This document shows, one piece after another, positions 47,640-60,573 of a stretch of 64,000 bases of DNA. Source of the DNA: Vitellaria paradoxa (taxonomy: Eukaryota; Streptophyta; Magnoliopsida; Ericales; Sapotaceae); assembly GCA_019916065.1 (NCBI GenBank), contig CM034236.1, positions 14,709,167 to 14,773,166 of the forward strand, given 5' to 3'. Position 1 is the stretch's first letter. Every line of letters starts with the position of its first letter. The notes beneath the pieces are model-generated. The model saw nothing but the letters and a program-made list of their open reading frames with translations. It did no database searches and had not been told where the DNA came from. The position numbers and the translations under genes are program-made.

Positions 47640-47765
47640 TGAAAACCCACAGGGTCCAGACCATTTGCAGACGGTTCGGACCACAGAATGGTCTCAGCTC
47701 AATGTGAATTCCAGCAGCTTACTGTGGTCCCAATCGTGTATAGGGGTCCGGACCATAGAAAGGTT
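47640..47765 (-). promoter_or_regulatory. LTR-like GGTCCGGACC box pair between integrase and env-like ORF
   Basis: The plus strand shows ACTGTGGTCCC…GGGGTCCGGACCATAG (47718-47760) and GGTCCAGACC / GGTTCGGACCACAG (47645-47690). They match the box pairs in LTR B (42838-42885) and LTR A (37858-37985). Possibly an internal promoter segment related to the LTR U3. Function is unproven. Confidence 0.4.
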
Positions 47766-47889
47766 ATTACCCATCTGTTTTGCTCTGTTATTCTAAATAT
47801 GAAAAATGGTCTAACCTAACGATTAAAATTCTAAACTAACGAAAAGTTAAATCTATCCTAAGCCTAAGTATGGTACAACAAATTACTCA

Positions 47890-49235
47890 TTCCAGATTAC
47901 TCATAAAATGGGGGATCCAAAAGATCCCACGTCTCAACCAAACCAATAAATTCTCCAAATAGGGCTTTAGCCTATGCCCATTGACTTTAAAATGACTCCC
48001 ATTGCTCGGGTTTTCTATCTCAATAGCTCCATGGTCTGCTACATGAGTGACAATGAAAGGTCCCAACCATTTAGATTACAATTTGCCCGGAAATAAGTGA
48101 AGTCGTGAGTGATAAAGTAATATCTTTTGACCCTCATGAAAAGAACGTCGTGTAATATGCCGGTCATGTATTTTCTTTATCTTTTCCTTGGAGATTAATG
48201 CATTCTCATATGTATCATTCCGTAATTCCTCCATTTTCGCAATCTGAAGTTTACGATGTAGCCAAGCCTCATCAAGATTAAGGTTAAATTTCTTAATTGC
48301 CCGATAAGCTTTATGTTCCAATTCTACGGGCAAATGGCATGGCTTACAATAACTAATCTATACGGTGACATCCCCAAAGTAGTTTTATACACAGTGCGAT
48401 ATGCCCAAAGGAATCAATCAACCTCAGTGACCAATCCTTGCGATTCAGAATAACAGTCTTTTTCTAAAATTTGCTTAATTTCCCTATTTGCAAGCTCTAC
48501 TTGGCCACTCGTTTGGGGGTGATATGCATTACCTACTTTATGTACTACCCCATATCTGTGTAGTAAATTTCCTATTGGCCGGTTGCATAAATGTTTACCT
48601 CCATCAGTAATAACTGCTCGAGGTACCCCGAAACGTGAGAATATGTTTTCATGAAGGAATTTGAGCACGACTTTATGATCATTTGTTCTTGTGGCAATTG
48701 CCTATACCCATTTGGAGACATAATCAACCCCAACTAATATAAATTCATACCCAAGTGAAACTGGGAAGGGACCAATGAATCTATTCCCTAACAATCAAAC
48801 ATTTCTAAAACAATAATGGGGGATAGAGGCATCATGTTCCTACGCGTTAAACTACCCAAGCATTGGTATCTATCACATGTAGTGCAAAATAATGCACATC
48901 TTTAAAATGTGGGCCAATAGAATCCACATTGAAGAATTTTAGCGGCTATTTTGTTAGTGAAAAATAGCCACCACACGCTTGAGAGTGATAGAATTCGATT
49001 ATGCTTGAAACTTCCCACTCTGGAATACAACGACGTATCACTTGATCAGGGCAATATTTAAATAAATACGGATCATCCCAAAAGAAAATACGTACATTTC
49101 TAAGGAATTTCTTCCTATCCTTATAGTTCCATTCTTCCGGGAGTTGTCCTGTCACTAGATAGTTAGCAATATCAGCATACCAAGGAGGATTGGATGTTGT
49201 TATCGCTTCTACGTTAAACAATTGTTCGTCGAGGA
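47890..49235 (-). pseudogene. integrase of Athila-type element B
   Basis: On the minus strand: an N-terminal zinc region (CIPEWEV, HSQACGGYF, CTTCDRYQ; 49221-48850), then the core ([34 protein letters not shown] with catalytic Glu present; 48668-48414), and the C-terminal domain ([50 protein letters not shown]; 48333 to about 47900). Stops and at least two frameshifts separate the blocks. The first core Asp (GIDF-type motif) lies in degraded sequence near 48775. Confidence 0.85.
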
Positions 49236-49735
49236 AGTTGTCATTTATTGAGTTTCATCCTGTGAATAAGCTTCCACTAGCAAACGTGACAGATGATCTG
49301 CTACAACATTTTCAACACCTTTCTTATCTCCAATTTCGAGGTCAAACTCTTGCAACAGCAATATCCATCGAATTAATCGTGGTTTGGCCTCTTACTTGGT
49401 TAACAAGTATTTAAGCATTGAATGATCAGTGAAGACGATCACTGATGAACAATAAGATAAGGTCAAAATTTCTCAAGGGCAAAGACAACTGCTAGCAATT
49501 CTTTTTCAGTTGTCGTATAATTTCTTTGTGCCTCGTTTAAGGTATTACTAGCATAATAAATAACATGCGCCTTTTTGTCCCTCCTCTGCCCTAAAACAGC
49601 TCCTATAGCATGATCACTTGCATCACACATCAGTTCAAAGGGAAGTGACCAGTCAGGAGGTTTGATATCATTGGGTATAAATTCTCCTCACTAAGGCGAA
49701 TAGCTTTCTCTAAAGGATCCTTGATACATTCACAA
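49236..49735 (-). pseudogene. RNase H of Athila-type element B, directly fused to protease remnant (RT core missing)
   Basis: On the minus strand: NDIKPPDWSLPFELMCDASDHAIGAVLG, QRRDKKAHVIYYASNTLNEAQ, TTTEKELLAVVFALEKF, then degraded sequence to about 49236. The segment just before (CECIKDPLEKAIRLSEEN, about 49735-49690) is the normal protease-to-RT linker. No fingers/palm motif (FMDD-type) lies between them, so roughly 800-1000 bp of RT coding sequence is missing relative to a typical element. Confidence 0.75.
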
Positions 49736-50588
49736 ACTACGTAATCCTAAACTATGGATTCTACTAAATCCACTTCTTGTATATCAGGCACCTCTTTTGG
49801 TTGTTTGGTAACATGAAAGATATTCGTTTCAAACTCAATGTTACCAAAAGACATTTTCATGGATCCATTCCTACAATTAATCAAAGCATTCGAAGTTGCT
49901 AAGAATGGACGTCCTAGAATTACTGGTGTCTGATCAAGTGCAGATAAACTGGTAAGTGGTTGAGTATCTAGGATTATGAAATCCACTGGAAAATAAAAAT
50001 TTTCCACTTGTACCAGTACATCTTCAATTATACCTCATGGGGCTTTAATTGATCTATCTGCAAGTTGCAAAGTCACACGGGTAGGCTTCAACTCACCTAA
50101 GCCCAATTGCTCGTACACTGAGTAAGGGAGCAAATTCACACTCGCTCCTAGGTCAAGCAGTGCTCTACTAATATAATACTTCCTATATAACAAGATATCG
50201 TAGAGGGAGTATGACATTGTACTATGGCACTTGCTTGCTCAGTGAGGAATGCTTTTTCTTTTACATTTAAGCCCCTTTTCACAGTGCATAATTCCTTGAG
50301 AAATTTAGCATAAGAAGGGAATTGCTTAATTGCATCAAGGAGAGGTATATTAATTTTCACTTGTTTGAATACCTCTAGCAATTTAACTGCTTGGGCTTCT
50401 TTCCTAGCTTTCAAAAATCTCTGAGGGAAGGGTGCTTTAGGAACATATTCCCTAGGTATTATCATGGGTTCTTCTTCCTTTCCCTCTTCCTTTTCCTTTT
50501 TCTCTTGCTCTTCGGTTGTGGGTTCCTCAACTATGATTGGTTCTTTCCCCGCCTTCCTATTCTCATCTATCACACACTTAGGTTTCAA
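49736..50588 (-). pseudogene. gag C-terminus and protease of Athila-type element B
   Basis: Frame 1 (50588-50148): Glu/Lys-rich linker, then KAPFPQRFLKARKEAQAVKLLEVFKQVKINIPLLDAI and YAKFLKELC, the Athila gag-protease signature. After a frameshift: LLDLGASVNLLPYSVYEQLGLG (active-site D-L-G retained) and VTLQLADRSIKAP (to 50035). After a stop: FYFPVDFIILD and TPVILGRPFLATSNALI (50007-49747). Upstream of 50588 the gag capsid is not recognisable. Confidence 0.8.
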
Positions 50589-51475
50589 CTATTTACTCAT
50601 TTCATCCTTCCTAGGAGGAATGGTTTTGTCTACAATTTTTTCGCTCCTAAGTGTTGTGATATTTGAACTTGTTCTACATTCCCTTAGAATATTAGAAGAT
50701 CCTTCATCCTATTTAGCTTGGGCTACTGGATCAGGAACCAACCCATCAATTAGAAAGAACCACCGTAACCCAAAATTAGAATTTCAGGCATAATAGTTAC
50801 ATATATTGTATTGTATGTACATATATAAAGAAACTTCAATTTCTTAAGACAATTTGGATTAGGGCTATTAAAATTTCACCGAAGTCTCATTATTTCATTA
50901 GCGTCTGTCGATTCTCTCATTTTTTTTTTATCACTAGGGTTTCAAGAGCAGGGGATTGAGGAAATCTTAGGGATTGGATTTGTTGTGTTACTTAGAAATT
51001 GGGATTGGGATATGGGTTGGGGGCTCTTCAATTAATAGAATTTCTAATTTGTTTAATTTTTCAATCTAGTTTTGATTTGTATTATATATATATTGTGCAT
51101 TTTGCACAAATTTTGTGTGTTCACATTTTTAAATCACATATGATGATTGCATATTCTACTCACTTGTTTAATTGTTAAAAAAGTGAGGACGAAGATAGGA
51201 TTAATTTGTATTCCTTTGCCAATGAGCATTAATTTATTTGTTTAAAGCCTTTCAATAATGGTGAAAGCTGTGTTGAAAGAGAAACATGAAAGAACAGAGG
51301 AGAGAGAAGAGGGTAGCAAAGAAGAAAAGGGTAATTCTATCTTTTTACTATTTAACGTAACGCTATCCACTGTTGTACTTTATCATGAGTACAAGAGCTA
51401 CTAATGCATAATAATGAGGTATAAGTGGTGTAATGATTTTCACCCCAAGTACAAGGCATGTAAAGGCAATTACCC
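50589..51475. other. degraded upstream part of Athila B
   Basis: 50600-50790 still resembles gag-linker sequence. Beyond this no coding signal is seen. CCCCAAGTACAAGG at 51442-51455 repeats a stretch of LTR B (41407-41420), so a fragment of the 5' LTR may end here. A complete 5' LTR was not found. Confidence 0.4.
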
Positions 51476-54400
51476 TGTAATAACCTGAATTTTTTTCTCT
51501 TAAATAATTTGCTTAAGTGTGATGTGGTATGTATTATAGTAAAAATCTAGAAAATTGAGCCTTTGAAAATTTTGGAATGATAAAATTAGTTGGAAAGATT
51601 TCGAGATTTAATTCCACTCTATGTGAAGTTTAATGTAGAATTTCTAACTGTATCCAAACAATTCCTAACCCAATTACCTATTTGGTTCAACTCACTTTAT
51701 CACTCACTGAGTTGACTCATGAATAGTAGCTCTAAATTATTTCCTGGCAAATTTTATTCCCATCCATCCTTTCTTCCATACATCTCTCACAATCTCTCAA
51801 ATTATTTGGCTAATTAGACAAAAAGAAGACCCTACATTGATGACTTTAAAGCATTCTTCCAAATAATTTAGCTAGCATGATTTAAAGCCTTTTGTTTTTT
51901 TGTCAAAAAGATAGCATGATTCCTAGATCATGCCACGCATTCTCATCCATCCTCCAACACCTATCTTAAATTATGTGGCTAGATAGTCAAAAAAGCTAAG
52001 CTAGATTATTTGGATTATACTACCTAATGCATAATACTACTTTAGTGCCTTTCAAGTCTAGGAAGTGGAGCTTATTTTTCTCTACTGACACTTCCTTTAT
52101 ACTCTCTATAAATTTGTGTGCCTTCAAAGAGAAAAAAAAATAAGAGAGAAAAAAATATATTTTTATCAAGTGCGGTTGGACATTTGGTGTTGTTTGGAGG
52201 AAGAAGAAAGGCTTGGAATTTTTCAATTGGGTGGTGTTCAAAGCTCAATTCCTTTTTCCTTCATAAGCTTGGTCACCAATATCTTCATTGAGGTAGGATG
52301 ATGAACCTCCTAAAATATATTTGATGCCTTTTCTGGGTTTGAAGTATGAAACTTGATTGTGATAAAAATAAATACCCATATATTGGGTGTAGGGAAGCCA
52401 AAATTTTGATTGATGTAACTCAGTATGCTGACAGCTTTCTATTTGTAACTTCTTATGTGCTTCTGACTCCTAAAACGGTGGAATTAGGCTTCGGCTAAAA
52501 CATAAAAGTTGTATCCCTTTCAGTTTTCTTTCCAACCCAAAAAGAATTGCATCAATCCAATTTGTGAGTCAAAAGTTATGCTCAAAATACTGAGCACGTG
52601 TAAAATTGTATTTTCTAAACAAACTGAATTCAATGCTATTTTTGCACCTTTAGACCTTAGAATTTTAAAATGTGTAAAACATGAAAGTTGTAGGTCTTAA
52701 AGTCTAGTTTCTACAGATATAAAGTTTATAGATATTGGAGTTCTGCTTTATTTTATATGAATTTTCTTTTAAGCTGTTTCTCTGTTTAGCCTTTAATTGA
52801 TGCTTGTTTGGATTTTTTTTATAGTATGTTTAAAGATTTATTTAAATTTTCAATTACCTTCTGTTAGTTATTGTCATGTTAATAATTTCTGTGGATATGA
52901 AATTATTTTAAACTGGATATTATTATTTGATACTCTAATATTTATGATAATTGACTTAGATAATCAGTTTCATCATAGATAGTTGAATGACTTATTCAAA
53001 CTAAAATGATAAGTATTTGATAAAATGCCCAAAAGAAACAATAGACTTGTTTTTTCTCATTTGGTCTTCCTTAATTGAATTTGATTGATTCTTTTAGGCA
53101 TTATTTTGTCAACCTAGCAAGTTATATAACTATATTGTTATGATTACTGAATTTAATGAAACTTATTTAATACCTTCCTAAACATTAGAATTCTGTGGAC
53201 ATTTATGGATATCTTGAAGCCGAAAACCTATGATAAGGGTTTGGTTATAAATAAGATGATGTGGAAATTATTCAAATTATTTTGAATAATATTATTCTCC
53301 TACCAAATCTAAAGGATAGAATCTATTAGCTTTGTAATCTCACTTTGACTTAATTATTCAAGTGATGTACTATACTTACCAAATTTTTTCTAAAATTAAA
53401 TATAAGTCCAAAGAGTTATTTATTATCTTTATATTCCATAAAATAATAAAATAAAAAGGTAAAAGAGGCAAAAATCGAGATCGTAACCAATGAGGTTCGA
53501 ACTTGAACTTCAAATCGCAATTAGGGTCGCCCACCCACTAAGCTGCCAACCTCGGCTTAATTAATATACCATTAGAAATAATTTTATTCTTATCAAAGGT
53601 AGTACGGAAAACTTGTCAAAGTAATTAACTAAAATAAATTCGAATTCTAATTATTTTTTTTTTCTAATTGCTACTTGTTAATTTATGTAGTACCTACCTT
53701 TGTGATAATGATATTGGCGACTATGTTAAATCCTTGATTTATTGAGAATTATTATTAAATTATGGATTTAAATAAAGTACTTAAAATATACTGCATGTGA
53801 CTGAATAATCTCACTTTTGATTTATCGCCCGAGAACATTGCTGGTTGTTGTTAAAAAATGTCTTATTTCCATACAAGGTACCCTTGGGAATGAAAAAGGG
53901 TGAGAAGAAATTAAAGCACTCGGTGCTAAAATTATTTTTTGGCAATGGGGTGATGGGTGGGTAAAAATGGCCTTTTAGATGGAGATGGGAACATATGCTT
54001 TTTATTTGGGAGATGCTCCCTTCTGACCTGACCAGTCAGGTAGCCGGTCACGACGGCTAGGTTTTTGGTGGGTGACACTGTTGGTATGCATTGGATGCTA
54101 AGCCCGTAAAGTCACTGGTTCCCAAGGCTGGGGGTAGAAGAGGATAGGAGTATGATTATCTTATGAAGATTTAGATTAAACTTCTTTACCAAATTTTACT
54201 ATGATTGGCAACCTCTCTTGCTTATGTATGAATGATGTGTTGGAATTTTATAATTATATTTAGTTCCTCTTGATAAATTTTTATAAAATATATATATATA
54301 TATATAACCTGTATCGCTACGGGGTTTGATCCCGAGACCTTGAAGATCTGAATCTGAGATCCCCACCACTGCAACACAGACTTCATTGTGGTACACACAT

Positions 54401-55131
54401 CAATATTTAACTATTTTTACATGTAAGTAAAATAGTAGTTACGGTAACGTTTCATCGAATCGTTATAAGTATAATTTACATTATTCAGTTGGGATCTATT
54501 GAAGTAATTGTTGCATAAATAGTATGCCACCTAAACATTCACTGTAGTGAGTCACTTAATACAGTGTAGCATTACAACCACTGCATATAGGCACCTAGAG
54601 ATTCTGATTACTAGGCTTTAGTAGCTCACCCCTTATGGGAATATTTTTTTTTCAGGATATTAAGTACAGGGATACTGAAAATGAACTGGAAATAGATTAA
54701 TTTTTCTTAAATATTCCATCAGAAGAGTTATCTATTTTTTTCTTCTTTCCTGCACAGAGCTGGAGGACTTTATTTTTGTGGTCTGTAATAATTGTTATGA
54801 TTGTAATTATTAAGCTTAGACCTAATTTTTTTATTTGATATGTAATATTAATCGCGTGGTTAGGACACTTAGATGGCTCTGTAATATTTTTCTCTATCTT
54901 TATTTTGTGCCCTGTAGTTGAAATCCCATCAAATGATTCAGTCCAATGACTTATAAATATTGTTTGGGATAAACAAGGGATTTTGAATATCTTAAATTTT
55001 TCTTACGGGTCAACCTCAATTTGGAGGAAATTATGGGGTGTGACAGCGTATTATTATCATCTTATTTTTATACCTAACCAATAAATCCCAAGTCACCCTA
55101 GGCATTCGATTATGAAAATCCGGGTGTGACA
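51476..55131 (+). repeat. solo LTR, 3656 bp, Ty3/gypsy chromovirus-like, TSD TACCC
   Basis: Starts TGTAATAACCTGAATTT and ends CCGGGTGTGACA, both typical of Tekay/Del-like LTRs. TACCC flanks both sides (51471-51475, 55132-55136). A second GGGGTGTGACA end lies at 55035-55045, 86 bp before the true end. There is no PBS, PPT or coding sequence. It contains a TATA-like AT tract at about 54287-54306 and tRNA-like fragments (about 53490-53560, 54310-54370) that do not fold as tRNAs. Confidence 0.8.
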
Positions 55132-55136
55132 TACCC

Positions 55137-55529
55137 TAGAATGAAAAATGAATATAATTAGGTGTTGGAAAAATTAAAGGCAAACAATGACAATTTCGCC
55201 CTTATTTTAAAGACTGTGTATAAACGACTGCTAATTGAATGACCAAATGTTCCTTGACCAAAACTATAAGGATTTAAATGTTGTAATTGAAACGTGAGGG
55301 AAAAAAATGACACCAAGTATAAATTGTAAGGTGATTTTTTTACTTTATCCTATTTTACATTTAAAATCCTATTTTACATTTAAAAGTACAAAGAAAAATA
55401 CTTAAATATTTTAGGCTTGAGAGTAATTAATTTTTAAAAATTAATTTTAAATTTAAACTAATTATGTCGATTATTTCAACTGATTAATAATTCAATATTA
55501 GAGTTGTTTTTTAAATTTATATCATCTAT
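55137..55529. other. noncoding flank up to the scaffold gap
   Basis: AT-rich. A short direct repeat (TCCTATTTTACATTTAAAA) occurs at about 55347-55386. No gene. Confidence 0.5.
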
Positions 55530-55629
55530 NNNNNNNNNNNNNNNNNNNNNNNNNNNNNNNNNNNNNNNNNNNNNNNNNNNNNNNNNNNNNNNNNNNNNNN
55601 NNNNNNNNNNNNNNNNNNNNNNNNNNNNN
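55530..55629. other. assembly gap, exactly 100 N
   Basis: One hundred N, the usual convention for a scaffold gap of unknown size. Any frame crossing it is meaningless. Confidence 0.99.
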
Positions 55630-56605
55630 ATAAGGAAAGACAATGTCCCATATAAGAACTTGGAGGCAGAGGATCCTAAGTGGATAACTGGGGTTTTTTT
55701 TGGGGCTATTGTGTGGGAAATGGTGAGACGATTGACGGGTCTTTCTTGAGCAACTGCTAATTCATCCACCCAACGGACAATATGGTACTTAGATTTTAGA
55801 AAATTGGTGATGAACACACTATAGGGTAACCCAACTCTAACACTTTTTCTGATGAAATGCATTACAAATATTTTGAAAGAGCATAGAGGAAAGGTCAATG
55901 GGAAAATAAGTAAGACAGTACAAGATTTGACTTGATCCTCAGAGATGTCATAACAGTGGTGTACAGGGGAGATGACAAATTCTATAATCAAGTTTAAAAT
56001 GCAAAATGGGATGGAGAGTTCACTATGTTTGAAACTCATCCCTGGAAACTATGTTTGTGGGGCATCCCGCATAGGCCTAGCCATCTCAGACATAAGGGGA
56101 AGGGAAAGCCATGTCAGGGTAGGGAGCATCAGGGGCACGACTGATTTTAAGGTGCGTGGCAATGGTGTCAACAAAGAAATTGAGCGAAACCCTATAGACT
56201 TTTGTATCAAAAACCCTAAAATTATGTGAAAAATTATAAATATTTAAAATTCACAAACAATACCCACAGAGGCATGACCATATTCTGAACAGACTCTGAC
56301 CTACCCACGACTAACAAAATGTCCATAATAAAATCAAAATCCCTAGTTAACTAAGAGAAATTAACTGGTCGTTCAAGAAGAACGGGTCAATGACAGAAAA
56401 TGGAATCAAACAAACCACTCGCAACATACAAATCACACCGAGATGATGAAGACCGAATGGACTGAGACCCTACCTGAGATGAGGACAATGGCTTGGTCGA
56501 AGACCCACCACTGGTGGAAGTCACCTGCTTTTTATGCATGGAGGGTTTTGAGGAACCTTTGGAGCCTAGTCGAGCTGACCATTTAGGGGCTCGAATCTTG
56601 TCCAT
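55630..56605 (-). pseudogene. copia env-like ORF, second copy (N-terminal part)
   Basis: Same content as 33220-34198: the MDKIRAPKWSARLGSK head starts at 56605 and the ILNLIIEFVISPVHH part covers 56039-55630. A 3-bp deletion (ATAATAAG to ATAAG) removes one codon relative to copy 1. It is cut by the gap. Confidence 0.5.
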
Positions 56606-58619
56606 GGTTGGAATCTAGAGAGTGGGGTTAAAGGCAGTGAATATAGATGTAATAAAGAAGAAGAAAAAAGTGTAGGACAGTGGATAAAGGTTTCTGATGA
56701 CGCACAAGAGAAGGCAAGGGCATTACCTGGAATAGATACACATTCACCAAAAAGTGGTACCCAAAATAAGTGGTGAAGTACTGCTCAAAATGATTTTTAG
56801 GACCTCAATGAGAAAAACTTTTCGAGAGTGAGGCATGGGAAGCAACTGCAGAAGTTAGGGTTACATCATACCTTGGACGGATGAAATGGAAGAGACTGAG
56901 AAAATGTGAAAGAATGGTGTAGGGAAAGGTTTTTATAGGAAATGGAAACCCATTTAAAGTCTGGTGCAGAGCAAAAATAGTCCAACAAATATGTATAAAT
57001 AAAATTAAAGGATGGGACGGACACCTATCACAAAAAGAAATCAGTTTTTTTTTTTTAGTTGAAAACAAATATATATATATATACACACACATACCCCTAT
57101 AAAATGCACCAGCTAGAAAAGAAACACATCCCAATCAAAATTTGACACGTCAAATTTACTGCAAAAAATCAGTATAACAAATTTGTACCACCCACTTGGC
57201 AATTCTGATTACTAACAAAATAGTGACACACCCTTTGTTAACCATAGTAAAATCCATTTGAACCATGATAAACCTATCACAACTCTGGCAAAGCAACATT
57301 GTGTCCACTTAAAGAGTAGTTGGCACTAACCCATAATTTGCAGCCATAAACAAGTTAGTGGAGCATATAAAAGGACAAAAATTATATTTACCAAATTAAA
57401 AGACAATCAAGTACAGACAAAATAGCCATCAGAATTAGCAAAGACAATAAAAATTATTACTCAGTCTAAATAGCACACTCAAGAGTCATGAAATGCACTG
57501 AGAATAATCTGTGCCCACAAGATTAATGCAATTTGCCCATAAAGCTTATAGAGAAAAATATTTCATGAAACAAGAAGTTTATGGCCATAGACAGTCAATA
57601 GAAATCACTATCAATGAAGACATACTCTCATATAATTCAGTCTCAATATAGGAAGGTTTAAACAAACAATTAGAACTATGAACAAAAATTTATTATTGAA
57701 CACACAGCATCAATTAAGAAGCAAAATACCAAATTCTCAGAGTCTATACAAACAAGATATAGATAAACACAATTTATTAGTGACACATTGTCCAAGCTCT
57801 TGTAGAGTTCTTTGAGACACGCATAGTGAGGGGAATAGTATTTCAAATAAGAAATTGATTGCACATAAATGTTTTTCAATGAACTCAATTAATATCTCGA
57901 AACATGATACTAGCTGTAGAACCACATTCAAATTTCTCTAGATGTCTACTTGAGAGTCAAACCAATCAATTGCCCAACAAAAGATAACAATTTTCCCACT
58001 TTGAGATTGATAAGATTGACATTGCAAATTGATCTCAATTATCCTTATCTCTCCACACAAAGATGAATTTAATAAGTGTAATATGATGATGGTTTTCATA
58101 CACTTTGTTTTTGATCTCTTCTATTCCCTTAACTCCTTTTGATGCAAGTTAGAGAAAAAAGTGTAACCCTTTTCATCACCTAAATTAAGAGAGAAACACA
58201 TCAATTTTCATACTTCCAACATCTGAAATCTAAGACAAAAAATTGTAGGCAAATCAATTATAGGTCAATCCAAAGTAGTCATCACACTAGGAATTTAAGA
58301 TTGGTACCATCTCAATTAACCATGTGTTCAATATCAATCAAGTTGAAAGTAAAATAGCTATGTAATCTTAATAATCAATATTTTCAACACAATCTCTACA
58401 TACTATGAGATTAGAAAGAATTCCACAAGAACGAGACAATGGCCAAGGATTCAAAGTGTAAATACGTATCAAGTTTAAAAAACTCTTACTCATTTGAATA
58501 TTTCAAAACTTTAAAGACACTGCATGATGTCATTTTCAATTTAAGTTTATTGCAATAATTGTAAGATCATTTATTCAAAACATTGAGACAAAGCTATTCA
58601 AGAAGTATAACTTCAAGAG

Positions 58620-59211
58620 ATGAACAAAGGTATTCAAATCTTGAAGCTTCTAATAGTTTCGTGAACATATCAGCAAGTTGTTAGTCTGTGGGAATGCATT
58701 CCAAGATTAATACTTGTCTTTCAACAGGATGTCTTATGTCAATGTTTTGTGCGTGAGTGTTGAACAGGATTTTTGGAAATATTGATTGCACTCAAATTAT
58801 CACCAAACAGTGACATAGTACCTTGATTGATTCCATAGTTTGAAAGCATTTGCTTCATCTATAATGCTTAACCACAATAGCTCTCGACTGCAATGTACTC
58901 TACTTCGGCTGTTGAAAGAGAGATTGACTTCTGTTTCTTGCTATACTAAGCTACCAAATTACCTCTGATGTAAAAACATCCTGTAGATGTGCTTTTTCGA
59001 TCATCACAACACCCTACCCAATGTGCATCTAAATAACAAGTAATATTTGAGAAGAATCATTAGAAAACCAGATGTCATAATCTAGAGTCCCATTTACATA
59101 ACGAGTGATGTTTTTGACAGCTATCAGGTAAGACTCTTTGGGAGGACTGATACCTAAGACAGATGCCTACACTAAATGCAATGTCTGGACAACTAGCAGT
59201 CAAGTACAGTA
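58620..59211 (-). pseudogene. Ty1/copia RT end and RNase H, second copy
   Basis: Repeats 36240-36817 with a few substitutions and small indels, for example loss of two bases near 58745 (AATGTCTTTTGTG to AATGTTTTGTG). Same stops and frameshift, same junction with the Athila LTR. Confidence 0.8.
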
Positions 59212-60573
59212 TGACCGCTCTCAAAAATTGAAAGGATTTATACTCTCAAGTGCAAGAGGTGATCGCAGTTTAGTCTAGGTAAGTCCTAGGTCATCTCCAC
59301 AAGGAGCGAGTGTGTGATTATTTATTTTGGAAAAACTTGTTGTGAAAGCACTTGCAAAGAGTAATAAATTGAAAAGAGAAAGACAATAAATTTATTTTTT
59401 ATTTTTATTTTTTAGGTTTTCAAAAATAAGTTGGAAAGATGATTCAACTCAAAACTTAGCTTAAACTAAAAACACTAACGAAAAGACACAATTTAATTTT
59501 AACGAATTACTCTTAAATGAAAATACTTGGTTTTAACATATTCCTGTAATAGATTCGAAGAGATTGACTCGAATATGTTTGTAACTCAACCTATCATCTA
59601 CGTATGTGGTGCTAGGTTGGAAGATTTAACTTTAAAAAACCTTTTCGTAAAACATGCGTTGAACTAAGGTGTTTTGAATCATATTCGAAGCCACTAGGGA
59701 CATTGAAGTCGAACTCAAAGTTTGATTATAGCCAGGTGATTCAGATTTCTAGGTGTTACACCCTAGATTCAACGGATTCCTGAACGATCGAATAAAAATA
59801 TATTTTTGTGTTAAGATCGGAATATTCGAATCTGTCTTCTTCTCTTCTATTACGTGTTAAAACCAAGAGATGAATTTAGCCTAGCATATTTAAATCGTAA
59901 ACAGAACTATGTAAAGTATAGTAAACATCCATTTGAACCGAAACACAAATACCTGCAAGTGTTGTGAAACAAATACGAAGTATAAATAGAATAAAGAAAA
60001 TCTTGAAACGAAAAACTTTTAATTGAAAATATTGAAAAAGTAGTCACTTATAATGTGAACCCTAGAAGAAAGAAAGTGAAATCACCTTATGGAACTTCAA
60101 AAAACAAAAATCGGGTGCATAAAATATGTGTAATTCGCTAAAAAATTAAAGAAAACTCTCAAAAAAATAACCATCTAAAGTTATTTGAACGACTGTATAA
60201 GTTTCGTATATAGTGTAGAGATGAAAAACCCTAAAAACATAATTTATCCGTGCAAATCAACTTGTTGTGGTCTGAACCACCCATGGGGGTGTCCGAACCT
60301 CAGTGTCCTTCATCTTCACTTCATGTTTTACTTTTCCAGCCTTGTTTTTAATCTGGTTTGGACTGGGCATCGAGGTGTCTGGACCACAGGTTCCTTTCAT
60401 CATTTGTATCACTTTCCTTGTTGCTAATTTTGATTATTTCCTTCTCTTTTCTGCATTTTAGAAAATAAACCAAATAAGTGACAAAAAAGCAAAATTCATA
60501 AATTTATTAACTACATGCATGAATCAAAGTCAAATTATGGAGTTTGTAATTACATTTTTCAAGTTTAATCACA
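59212..60573 (-). repeat. Athila A 3' LTR, second copy
   Basis: Corresponds to 36818-38164. About 15 bp longer through scattered one-base insertions, concentrated at about 59630-59830. Confidence 0.75.

Noticed and set aside
53470..53570. tRNA-like stretch (GAGGTTCGAAC with a TAAGCTGCCAACCTC-type segment)
   Set aside because: I cannot fold a complete cloverleaf, and it sits inside a solo LTR. It resembles the internal-promoter-like fragments common in plant repeats.
54300..54400. GGTTTGATCCC box, possible SINE or tRNA
   Set aside because: There is a B-box-like motif only, with no A-box at correct spacing and no SINE tail or TSD.
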